A stretch of DNA of 64,000 nt from Bacteroides xylanisolvens XB1A (GTDB lineage Bacteria; Bacteroidota; Bacteroidia; Bacteroidales; Bacteroidaceae): the NCBI RefSeq assembly GCF_000210075.1, contig NC_021017.1, positions 2,383,235-2,447,234 of the forward strand. The letters run 5' to 3'. The notes below the pieces were generated by a model. It was given only the letters and a program-made list of their open reading frames with translations, made no database searches and was not told the DNA's origin. This document shows positions 55,434-62,511 of the stretch, piece after piece. The translations under genes were made by a program, and so were the position numbers. Numbering within the stretch: position 1 is the stretch's first letter; every line of letters starts with the position of its first letter.

Positions 55434-56048
55434 ATGGGAGAAGTAAAACAATATGAATGTCCTAAATGCGGCTACACAACACCAGTACTGCATTTTGGTT
55501 GTGGATTTAGAGATTATTATGAGGTCTATATTTGTAAGGCTTGTCAAACAATACAGAGTTCTTTGGTTGCAACAGAGGATTGTATGTCTGAGTTTGATGA
55601 AGAAAGTGAACTTGATAATGTTAACCTAGTAACAGTCTATGGTGAGGATTACAACAATAAGGAATTGGTAGAATATAGCAAAAGAGAGAAAGCTAAAAAG
55701 TGCAATCACTATTCATCACAGGTTATTTCTGAAATTCCATATCAAATAGAAATAGACTTTCAGAATTTGACAGATATTGATAAGAGATTACCACACATGA
55801 AATACTATTTAACTTTTAAAGATATAGTTAAAATGGTAAGAAAAGGCAAGAAGCGAATTATTCATTGTAATGATTGTCACTATGATGTGAAGTATAATAG
55901 TTTTATGGATGATTTTAATATCAAATGTATTCATTGTGGTAATAATCAGTTAGAAGTTTGGGATGAAAAGCATTGTCCTAAATGTGGTGAAGAAATGGTA
56001 TGGGGTGGAGACTGGGGAAGGAATTTCCTTATAGCAGAGTGGGATTAA
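55434..56048 (+). CDS. Multi-zinc-ribbon protein, unknown function
   Basis: A 204-residue soluble protein with five CxxC pairs: Cys9/12, 34/37, 145/148, 165/168 and 181/184. The first two make one N-terminal zinc ribbon, and the last three suggest at least one C-terminal ribbon plus an extra pair. An acidic linker lies between them. Zinc ribbons of this type bind nucleic acids or proteins. It heads the run of small genes to 58.3 kb. Confidence 0.7.
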   Translation: MGEVKQYECPKCGYTTPVLHFGCGFRDYYEVYICKACQTIQSSLVATEDCMSEFDEESELDNVNLVTVYGEDYNNKELVEYSKREKAKKCNHYSSQVISEIPYQIEIDFQNLTDIDKRLPHMKYYLTFKDIVKMVRKGKKRIIHCNDCHYDVKYNSFMDDFNIKCIHCGNNQLEVWDEKHCPKCGEEMVWGGDWGRNFLIAEWD

Positions 56049-56114
56049 TATGAACAGGTAGATATTTTATATATCCTACAGCAGTAGGTACAGCATTAAT
56101 AGGAGGAATGAATT

Positions 56115-56303
56115 ATGATAGAAATGAGTAATAGAGAGTACAGTGAATTTACCAGAGACTTATTTGCCAAATTCAATGCAGGAGAAATGACAGCAGAGGA
56201 AGTATGTGCAGAACTGGACAAGGTAGATAGAGTTTGGTTTGAAGACCCACGTGAACCGCATGATGTACCAGATGATTATATACCACCTAGTAGTAATTGT
56301 TAA
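56115..56303 (+). CDS. 62-residue acidic protein
   Basis: The start is supported by TAGGAGG seven bases upstream, which is unusual because Bacteroides genes seldom use strong Shine-Dalgarno sites. The product has an N-terminal helix (FTRDLFAKFNAGEMTAEEVC) and an acidic, proline-rich tail (EDPREPHDVPDDYIPP). Family unknown. Confidence 0.55.
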   Translation: MIEMSNREYSEFTRDLFAKFNAGEMTAEEVCAELDKVDRVWFEDPREPHDVPDDYIPPSSNC

Positions 56304-56304
56304 T

Positions 56305-56523
56305 ATGATGACAGTAGAGACTTTAATAATAAAGTTAGGTGTAAATCCTAAAGAAATATCTAAAGCTGAACTAATACTACTCACTAGCTTAGTAGAGAGA
56401 TACAATCATGGTTATATGCGTAGGTCTATCTACTTTAGCTATGAAGAGGTACTCATAAAAGAAGCAGAAGGTATTATACATGGATATTTACCAGAGATTG
56501 ACGGTATTATATATGAGGATTAA
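56305..56523 (+). CDS. 72-residue acidic protein, tandem paralogue 1
   Basis: Begins MMTVETLIIKLGVN, 1 bp after the previous stop. It is a tandem paralogue of the next gene: both read MTxExLIxKLG at the start, EEVLxxxA in the middle and LPxIDxIIYxD at the end. Predicted all-helical. Function unknown. Confidence 0.6.
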   Translation: MMTVETLIIKLGVNPKEISKAELILLTSLVERYNHGYMRRSIYFSYEEVLIKEAEGIIHGYLPEIDGIIYED

Positions 56524-56526
56524 TTG

Positions 56527-56736
56527 ATGACTATTGAAGAATTGATAAATAAATTAGGATTGGCAGAAGTATCTAAGGTAGATAGGCAACTGTTAGACCA
56601 TTTACTGCATCTATACAATACAGGTCAAATAAAGGCTGTATCTATAAGCCGAGAGGAAGTACTACTGCAAATGGCAGATGCATATCTCAATAATTGCTTA
56701 CCTCAAATTGATGATATTATATATAGAGATTATTAG
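56527..56736 (+). CDS. 70-residue acidic protein, tandem paralogue 2
   Basis: Begins MTIEELINKLGLAEVSKVDR, 3 bp after its paralogue. The divergence between the two copies shows an old duplication kept in place, which argues that both are expressed and useful. Function unknown. Confidence 0.6.
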   Translation: MTIEELINKLGLAEVSKVDRQLLDHLLHLYNTGQIKAVSISREEVLLQMADAYLNNCLPQIDDIIYRDY

Positions 56737-56748
56737 AAGGGACGACTT

Positions 56749-57204
56749 ATGGATTTAATGGAAGAAATGTGGATAAGCAGACCACAAAGACGAATAACTA
56801 AATTATCTGATTTATCAGACGGAGGAGTTATAGCAAGAATAAAGTTTTATAATGCCAATAAGGAATATACAGTGGATAGCTTTAAGTTAATGTTTGAAGA
56901 TTATAAGAAATCTATCTATTGTTGCCAAGACTTTATAGAACTATGCCAAATCATTAACGATTATGACTACATAGTAGATTATATTAATAATTCCCATTTC
57001 AGAAACGAATTAGATATATTTACTCCAGAATTTGATAAGAAGCGTACTCACCACATAACATCTCATAAGTCAGACAAAGACACATTACAAGTGAAAGTAA
57101 TTTCTAATGAAGGAGTTATTAAGAGCTATGATATGTCTGCAACTGGAATGTCATTTGAAGATATGTATGAAATTATAGATAAGGAGCGTAATGGATATGA
57201 ATGA
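56749..57204 (+). CDS. Unknown 151-residue protein
   Basis: A soluble protein without recognised domains. AGAAGGG lies shortly before the start. It contains an aromatic, acidic centre (YKKSIYCCQDFIELCQIIND) and a charged C-terminal half. Its last 14 bases overlap the next gene, indicating translational coupling. Confidence 0.6.
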   Translation: MDLMEEMWISRPQRRITKLSDLSDGGVIARIKFYNANKEYTVDSFKLMFEDYKKSIYCCQDFIELCQIINDYDYIVDYINNSHFRNELDIFTPEFDKKRTHHITSHKSDKDTLQVKVISNEGVIKSYDMSATGMSFEDMYEIIDKERNGYE

Positions 57205-57592
57205 AATTGATTTAGTTTTACAGAAGTTTCCAAGTATAAACAGGGAAGATTTATTGATATTAGCAAGTATTCTACTGGATTACTGGGACAACAAATGTCC
57301 TGAATCTCTCACTTCTCTTAGGGCAGATGTTGATAAATGGTGTAGTAATCCTTTACCGTTTCTATATTGTTCTTTGAAAGCACATAAGGCAATTGTTGAA
57401 TCAGAAGAGTTCTTTAATCTACTTAGTAAAGTAGAGAATTATGAATACATTAATGGTAATCTACGTATAATGGGACTTAAAGTAATTGGGACTGATATTA
57501 AATTAGATGAGTATTCGGAAGTTATTCCAGATGAGAACACAGAGTTCCACAACTTAGGATATCCTATATATGAAGAGTGGTGGAATTACTAA
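57191..57592 (+). CDS. Unknown 133-residue protein
   Basis: Starts inside the end of the previous gene. Acidic and helical, with VLQKFPSINREDLLILASIL near the N-terminus and an aromatic C-terminus (YPIYEEWWNY). No family recognised. Confidence 0.6.
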   Translation: MDMNEIDLVLQKFPSINREDLLILASILLDYWDNKCPESLTSLRADVDKWCSNPLPFLYCSLKAHKAIVESEEFFNLLSKVENYEYINGNLRIMGLKVIGTDIKLDEYSEVIPDENTEFHNLGYPIYEEWWNY

Positions 57593-57649
57593 CATGAATG
57601 GGATTTGGTACAGCAGTTGGAGTTCCTACTGCGGCTACTATTAATAATT

Positions 57650-57829
57650 ATGACAATGGAAAGTGAGGATAAAACAATACCCGAGTGGTGCACTATTGAA
57701 TGTGAGAAGATAGTTGAAGAAATTGCACCCGGATTCAAATATATTAAGAACGCTATAACAGGTGAAATATTAGCTTTTATACATGAGGAGTTAGATGATG
57801 ATATGCTAGATGAACAGGCAGATGAATAA
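57650..57829 (+). CDS. 59-residue acidic protein
   Basis: From ATG 57650 the product begins MTMESEDKTIPEWC and ends in a strongly acidic tail (HEELDDDMLDEQADE). Such compact acidic proteins on mobile elements are sometimes DNA mimics or inhibitors of host enzymes; there is no direct evidence of that here. Confidence 0.5.
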   Translation: MTMESEDKTIPEWCTIECEKIVEEIAPGFKYIKNAITGEILAFIHEELDDDMLDEQADE

Positions 57830-57866
57830 CTATGAATGAATATGATAACAGCAGAGTATTGGATGT

Positions 57867-58040
57867 ATGGAAACAATGACAGTAAGTGAGATAATGGACA
57901 TCATGGAAGAGTTGGGTATTTGTGTAGATAGCTTCACTGATGATATATACATACCCACTTTAGAGGAACTATGTAGAATGTTTGGAGTTAATAGCTTAGA
58001 GGAGCTTAGAAATATGCCTCACGGTCCAATGGCTTTCTGA
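57867..58040 (+). CDS. 57-residue acidic protein
   Basis: Starts METMTVSEIMDIMEELG at 57867 (or ATG 57876). The opening resembles the MT(V/I)xE(L/I)I start of the tandem paralogues at 56.3-56.7 kb, hinting at a third diverged member. The C-terminal half reads LEELCRMFGVNSLEELRNMP. Function unknown. Confidence 0.45.
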   Translation: METMTVSEIMDIMEELGICVDSFTDDIYIPTLEELCRMFGVNSLEELRNMPHGPMAF

Positions 58041-58112
58041 TATTAATAAGAAGAATTTATGAGAGTTATTAAATGAGCTAGGTAGACTAGGATATAAGAA
58101 TGGAGGTAAATT

Positions 58113-58292
58113 ATGAACATTAAAAGAGTAAAATGGAGCTATCTTAATATTAAGAAGCAGAAGTTAGAGTACAGGGCGGAATTGCAACGTATTAAAGACT
58201 CTAGAGAAGTAATTCCTGACCCTATGAGGTCAGAAGAATCTATGAAGCTGATTGAAGAGATATTCAAGAAATGTAACGGTAACTTACTTTAA
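58113..58292 (+). CDS. 59-residue basic protein
   Basis: MNIKRVKWSYLNIKKQKLEY opens the product, which is lysine/arginine-rich and helical. GGAGGT six bases upstream is a strong Shine-Dalgarno site that decides the start. Function unknown. Confidence 0.5.
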   Translation: MNIKRVKWSYLNIKKQKLEYRAELQRIKDSREVIPDPMRSEESMKLIEEIFKKCNGNLL

Positions 58293-58401
58293 CATGATTC
58301 ATTGGTTTAATAGATTAATAATCAGTAACTTTACAAGAAATCGAGCTATATTCTTGTTCTATTAGATTTAATCATTAAGATATATTCTTTGATGTTAAAG
58401 T

Positions 58402-58773
58402 TTACCGTTTAGGTGGCTTATTAGGTACTCGACATAAATGATAACCACGGACTTTAAATACTTTCCAAGCTTGATTGTTCTTAAAACGGTCATTACACTT
58501 CTTACAGATAGGAGTAATACACTTGGTATAAATAAGTCGACCTTCTGTATCTAGTCGTCCATATTCAGCAAGTACATGCTCACCAACAGCAGGGTTGTCA
58601 TTAGTAAATGACTTCTTACAGCAAGGGCATATAGTAATGAATCTTGTAAATATATTGGTTTTATAACAGTAGGCTATCCACGACTCGTAACCATATTTAC
58701 ACGCTTCATCATCAGCAACAGCTTGTAAACATGTTATCTCCTTCAAAATACCTGTAACCAATAGAACACCCAT
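58402..58773 (-). CDS. HNH-like zinc protein
   Basis: About 123 residues from ATG 58773, on the opposite strand to its neighbours. The pattern CPCCKK, then GEHVL, then ITPICKKCNDRFKN has the layout of an HNH nuclease with its zinc-binding cysteines: the H of GEHV and the N of KCN would be catalytic. I cannot identify a second catalytic His with confidence, so it may be a degenerate or related treble-clef protein. The N-terminus is hydrophobic (MGVLLVTGILKEITC). A -7-like CAAAGATA lies upstream at 58802-58809. Confidence 0.55.
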   Translation of the reverse strand: MGVLLVTGILKEITCLQAVADDEACKYGYESWIAYCYKTNIFTRFITICPCCKKSFTNDNPAVGEHVLAEYGRLDTEGRLIYTKCITPICKKCNDRFKNNQAWKVFKVRGYHLCRVPNKPPKR

Positions 58774-58848
58774 AACTAGCAACTTTTATGAAATTCTACT
58801 ACAAAGATAAGAATTAAACTAATATCTCGTAACTATAAATAAACTAAT

Positions 58849-59127
58849 ATGAATAATAATCAATCAGAGAATAAAGAACCAGACTTCTTCACTCCTAATG
58901 CTCCAATTAAATACGTAATGGCAGGAGGAAGAGGAGTAATGATAGGTTGTGGAATTATAACAGCCTTATATGTCATTGGCGTAATTGTAGGGTTGTGTTT
59001 GGGCTATGGTTGGAGTAGCCTTCTTCTGCCTTTCCTACCATTTATCGTAATTGGATTTATTGGCTACATTTGGGAGATGTTTAAGAAGTTCTATAATCTG
59101 GGATATGATGAGAAACGTAGGATATAA
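58849..59127 (+). CDS. 92-residue protein with two membrane helices
   Basis: A soluble N-terminal 25 residues is followed by a helix (IGCGIITALYVIGVIVGLCL) and a second one (LLLPFLPFIVIGFIGYIW), then a basic C-terminus. Function unknown; a holin-like or immunity role cannot be judged. Confidence 0.6.
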   Translation: MNNNQSENKEPDFFTPNAPIKYVMAGGRGVMIGCGIITALYVIGVIVGLCLGYGWSSLLLPFLPFIVIGFIGYIWEMFKKFYNLGYDEKRRI

Positions 59128-59466
59128 AGTCTTTGTATAACCATATATCCTACCTTACTTTAGTAAATTCCTATATACTTGCTTCTAATAGCTCTATTAG
59201 TATGGACTAGTAGTATTATTACCTAGCCATTCAAATAACTTGTTTAGATAATACTTGATAGGCTAGATACAATATTACGTATAAATCAATTATTATATAA
59301 GAATTAATTATCATACAAGAAATCCTTATTATTCCTTTGAGGTTATTAAATTTCATACTACATTTGTAACGCATTTCCAGATAATAGTTAATTTACTAGC
59401 TTATAATCTGAATATCCAGTAAGGTTTGCTGGTAATAAATGTATTATTAACTTAATAATTAAAACT
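59128..59466. other. AT-rich gap upstream of the right WIKNC gene
   Basis: Apart from the promoter at 59336-59366, I see only low-complexity AT-rich sequence. ATATCCAGTAAGGT near 59417 resembles ATATCCAATAAGGT near 47405 at the other end of the element. Confidence 0.45.
59336..59366 (+). promoter_or_regulatory. Promoter of the right WIKNC-family gene
   Basis: TTTG (59336-59339), 19 bp, TACATTTG (59359-59366). The -7 box is the same octamer as that of the left paralogue. Confidence 0.75.
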
Positions 59467-59724
59467 ATGTCAAATTTGGAAAATGCAAATGCAAAGAGTG
59501 CTGAAGAACGTAAACGTGCAGAAATGCATAGAACTTATGGAATGTGGTATAAAGAGGGAGCAACAGCTTCCGACCTTGTTTCTTGGTGTGATGCAAGAAT
59601 AGCAGTTTACAGTGAATGGATTAAGAACTGTACAGAACTGAAACATTCAAGTCAAGCACAGTTATTGAGTGGCATGTCTAAAGAAGCTTTAGAAGCAGCT
59701 TTAGCTGCATTAAACGCCCAATAG
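59467..59724 (+). CDS. Small WIKNC-family protein, right copy
   Basis: An 85-residue protein homologous to the product of 46759-47004. Shared features are YGxW, SWCD/CWCD and the invariant EWIKNC. It differs mainly in an alanine-rich C-terminus. It has a perfect promoter and a terminator of its own, which suggests independent and possibly constant expression. Function unknown. Confidence 0.8.
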   Translation: MSNLENANAKSAEERKRAEMHRTYGMWYKEGATASDLVSWCDARIAVYSEWIKNCTELKHSSQAQLLSGMSKEALEAALAALNAQ

Positions 59725-59733
59725 CATCTTTCG

Positions 59734-59765
59734 TGAGGTTGTGTCAAGACATTGGCACAACCTCA
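59734..59765 (+). terminator. Terminator between the right WIKNC gene and the integrase
   Basis: TGAGGTTGTG pairs with CACAACCTCA and is followed by TTTTC. It separates two convergent genes. Confidence 0.85.
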
Positions 59766-59816
59766 TTTTCAATAATCAACCACATTTACTAGTTAATAAT
59801 TATATTCAGTGAAATA

Positions 59817-61655
59817 TTACATCTTGTAAGTATAATCTATTTCCCAACCATTCTGCATACATATCTTTATCAGTTCATTAAAGGTTACTAACATATCTAC
59901 ATCTTCTGTTTCAGTCACCAATGTAGCATGAGAGATAACAAAGTACTCTCCAGTATCATAAGCATCAAACTTATTCCTTCCATTTTGAAATGTAGCATAA
60001 ACACCACTAATATAATAGGCTACCTTGTTATTCCTCTGATTACCGTCATATAGTACGTTATAAATTCCATTTATAGTATATACTTCCAATAAAACTATAC
60101 CATTCCTCATTATCCTATTAGTAGCTGATGATACATAGGTTGTAATCCTATAAGGATATATCTTGTCTATTAGTTCCATTACTAAGTTCCTCATTTTAAT
60201 AGGGTCTGATTCTGCCTTCTCAATGGCATCCTTTGGTAAAGTAGGTTGGTTGAAGAACGTTCTCATATTCTCCAATCTTAACTTCTCTGCACTTAAAGCT
60301 TCTATCTTATCCTTGCACTCCGCTCTCTCATTCTCACACTTAGTTAGGGTTTTATAGTACTTATCTTTAGCTATATCCATTACAGAATCCGGAGCATCCA
60401 TATAAGCACTATAAGCTCTTTCTATCAATCTATCCATGTTGGATATATGAGATGTAAAGTTGGCTATATTCATTTCCAAATTGGTTATTTTATCGGTAAG
60501 TTCCTCCACCTTAGCTACTCTATCTTCATCATTCAAATTGGCAAATCCTATTAGCTCCTGTTTAACTAAGCCCCAAATAATAGCTTCTAATTTCTCATTA
60601 CTAATTGTAATGCGACTACTACAATCTGTAGCATTATTGATACCCGACATACATGACCACCTAATAGCTACCTTCCCATTCATCAATCTATATTTATCCC
60701 CCTTATCTCCACCACGTTTCTGTGGAGTTAATGAGTGTTCACAGATAGGACATTTAAGAAGTTTACTCAATATATAAGTAGCCTGTTTTGGATAAGGAGT
60801 TCTAGCAGTTCTATTTGTAGCTCTCTTAGTGGTGGCTTTATCGAACATAGCCCTAGTTATGATAGTAGGTATCTCGACTTCAAACTCATCTACATCTTCT
60901 GTATCTGGGTCAGTAAGAGATACAACCTTTATACCAGTACAATAAGGTTCAAAGGTTAAAATATGCTCTATAGTCCCTATGCTGAATTTCTTATTAAATT
61001 GTTCACCATACTTGGCAGTAATAGCCAAAGCTGTAGATTTCAGTGTTGCACCGTCTTTAACATATTCTTCAAATACATCTACCACAACTTTAGCGGCATC
61101 ATCATTTATCACCCAACTATTCTTCTTACCCTTATCTCTACCACCATATCTTTTATAACCAAAGAAGGGCTGTCCTATACTCATTTGATTGTTATCCAGT
61201 TCATCACGTCTACCAGATGCTATTTGTGTTTTCATACTCTTTATGTATTTCCAAGCAGCATCAAAGGCAGCACCTATAATAGTTTCAGCATCTCTAACTT
61301 TCTTGCCAGTTACAGGGTCTATAGTCCAAGTATCAATATCCCTAAAATACACAGGAATATCCATGTTGATAAGCTGTCTAACATATAACCGACCCGACAT
61401 AGGGTCACGACTCATTCGGCTAACTTCCGACACTAAAACGACATCAAATTCCTTATTAATAGCAGCATCTTTTAGACGTTGAATAGACTGCCTATCTCTC
61501 TTACTTGCATCATCTTTACCAGTGATATGCTCACCAAATATCATATTATCACTTGACGTATAACCAAACTTCTTAGCCAGTCTAGTTAGGTCATTTACCT
61601 GTCGCTCATAGTCTTGCTTCTTAGTTGAGCACCTAATCAAAAATGCAGCTCTCAT
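59817..61655 (-). CDS. Large serine recombinase (integrase of the element)
   Basis: A 612-residue protein from ATG 61655 (MRAAFLIRCSTKKQDYERQ). The nucleophile is Ser10 in RCSTKKQ, within the resolvase domain (residues 1-150, with VSEVSRMSRDP). A recombinase domain with GQPFFGYKRYGG follows. A zinc ribbon (CPICEHS ... WSCMSG ... DCSSR, about residues 300-350) and a long coiled coil (about residues 375-480) complete the large-serine-integrase layout. It catalyses attP x attB integration; excision needs a directionality factor, which I cannot name here. Its promoter overlaps the right attachment site. Confidence 0.95.
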   Translation of the reverse strand: MRAAFLIRCSTKKQDYERQVNDLTRLAKKFGYTSSDNMIFGEHITGKDDASKRDRQSIQRLKDAAINKEFDVVLVSEVSRMSRDPMSGRLYVRQLINMDIPVYFRDIDTWTIDPVTGKKVRDAETIIGAAFDAAWKYIKSMKTQIASGRRDELDNNQMSIGQPFFGYKRYGGRDKGKKNSWVINDDAAKVVVDVFEEYVKDGATLKSTALAITAKYGEQFNKKFSIGTIEHILTFEPYCTGIKVVSLTDPDTEDVDEFEVEIPTIITRAMFDKATTKRATNRTARTPYPKQATYILSKLLKCPICEHSLTPQKRGGDKGDKYRLMNGKVAIRWSCMSGINNATDCSSRITISNEKLEAIIWGLVKQELIGFANLNDEDRVAKVEELTDKITNLEMNIANFTSHISNMDRLIERAYSAYMDAPDSVMDIAKDKYYKTLTKCENERAECKDKIEALSAEKLRLENMRTFFNQPTLPKDAIEKAESDPIKMRNLVMELIDKIYPYRITTYVSSATNRIMRNGIVLLEVYTINGIYNVLYDGNQRNNKVAYYISGVYATFQNGRNKFDAYDTGEYFVISHATLVTETEDVDMLVTFNELIKICMQNGWEIDYTYKM

Positions 61656-61746
61656 ATCTGTTACATTTAATATTATTGCAATCAAGACTATTAGCTAACT
61701 ATCTATAATGCAATATAATAGCATAGATAATAGTCTTTACCTCTCG

Positions 61747-61777
61747 CAAAGATAAGAAAGTTTCTACAATGGTGCAA
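61747..61777 (-). promoter_or_regulatory. Integrase promoter overlapping attR
   Basis: On the minus strand TTG (61777-61775), 20 bp, TATCTTTG (61754-61747). The -33 box lies inside the attR inverted repeat at 61765-61792. Confidence 0.7.
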
Positions 61778-61796
61778 GTATTTTAAGAATAGCGAA
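61765..61796. other. attR junction of the element
   Basis: The 28-bp inverted repeat 61765-61792 (TACAATGG ... AAGAATAG) is followed by CGAA and then comM sequence TTGCCGGAATTC. Joining the two ends gives AATAG-CGAA-CTATT, symmetric about the central GA, the predicted 2-bp crossover. Confidence 0.88.
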
Positions 61797-62414
61797 TTGC
61801 CGGAATTCAACCGAGGAGTGCTGGAAGTGTTGCGTCAACCATTGGAAGACCGCCAGATCAGTATTTCCCGCATCAAAAGTACTATCAGCTATCCGGCCAA
61901 TCTGATGCTGATTGCATCCATGAACCCATGCCCCTGTGGATATTACAACCATCCGACAAAAGCATGCGTATGCAGCCCCGGACAGGTTCAAAAGTACTTG
62001 AATAAGATATCCGGTCCATTATTAGATCGCATCGACATTCAGATAGAGATTGTACCTGTACCCTTTGATAAGATTTCCGATCAAAGACAGGGAGAATCGA
62101 GCAATATCATCAGGCAACGAGTGATAAAAGCCCGTCAAATGCAAGAAAAACGATACACCGAATATACCGGAATTTATTGCAATGCACAAATGAACAGCAA
62201 ACTGCTTGCAATGTATGCTCAACCGGATGCCAAAGGGCTCGCATTACTGAAAAATGCTATGGAACGGCTCAATCTGTCTGCCCGAGCCTATGACCGGATT
62301 TTAAAAGTTGCCCGTACAATCGCCGATTTGGAAGGAGCAGAACAAATACTCCCCAATCATTTGGCAGAGGCTATCAGTTATCGGAATCTCGACAGAGAGA
62401 ACTGGGCAGGATAA
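61797..62414 (+). pseudogene. comM: comM, 3' part, interrupted by the element
   Basis: Residues 308-512 of ComM, beginning LPEFNRGVLEVLRQPLEDRQ. It contains the Mg-chelatase C-terminal region with NPCPCGYYNHPTKACVC, whose cysteines form the family's zinc finger, and LSARAYDRILKVARTIADLE. No start codon of its own is evident in a suitable context, so it is probably silent while the element is present. The frame matches the 5' half exactly after excision. Confidence 0.95.
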
Positions 62415-62481
62415 TAACAATGAATACAAACAGAAGAGAATTATTTCATCATCAGCACTATCTTTTTTCATATATTTGTTT

Positions 62482-62489
62482 TACATTTG
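62482..62489 (+). promoter_or_regulatory. -7 box upstream of the sensor kinase
   Basis: TACATTTG lies 22 bp before the start codon at 62512; an overlapping alternative, TATATTTG, is at 62471-62478. Confidence 0.5.
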
Positions 62490-62511
62490 TAACAAATAAA
62501 TAAATTCTAAT

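Larger units (their letters stand above)
45597..61796. mobile_element. 16,200-bp integrative element inserted in comM by a large serine recombinase
   Basis: The two comM halves abut exactly at a shared CGAA, 16,200 bp apart, with 28-bp imperfect inverted repeats just inside each end. A large serine recombinase gene lies 112 bp from the right end, pointing inward. The cargo is AT-rich, uses different short genes from the chromosome and is mostly of unknown function. A replication-like module lies on the left. I see no relaxase, coupling protein, capsid, portal or terminase gene, so the element is neither an obvious conjugative element nor a complete prophage. It could be a satellite, a defective phage-plasmid, or an integrated plasmid. 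Confidence 0.93.

Noticed and set aside
45597..61796. Complete prophage or conjugative element
   Set aside because: No recognisable capsid, portal, terminase, tail, relaxase or type IV secretion genes were seen in either strand.
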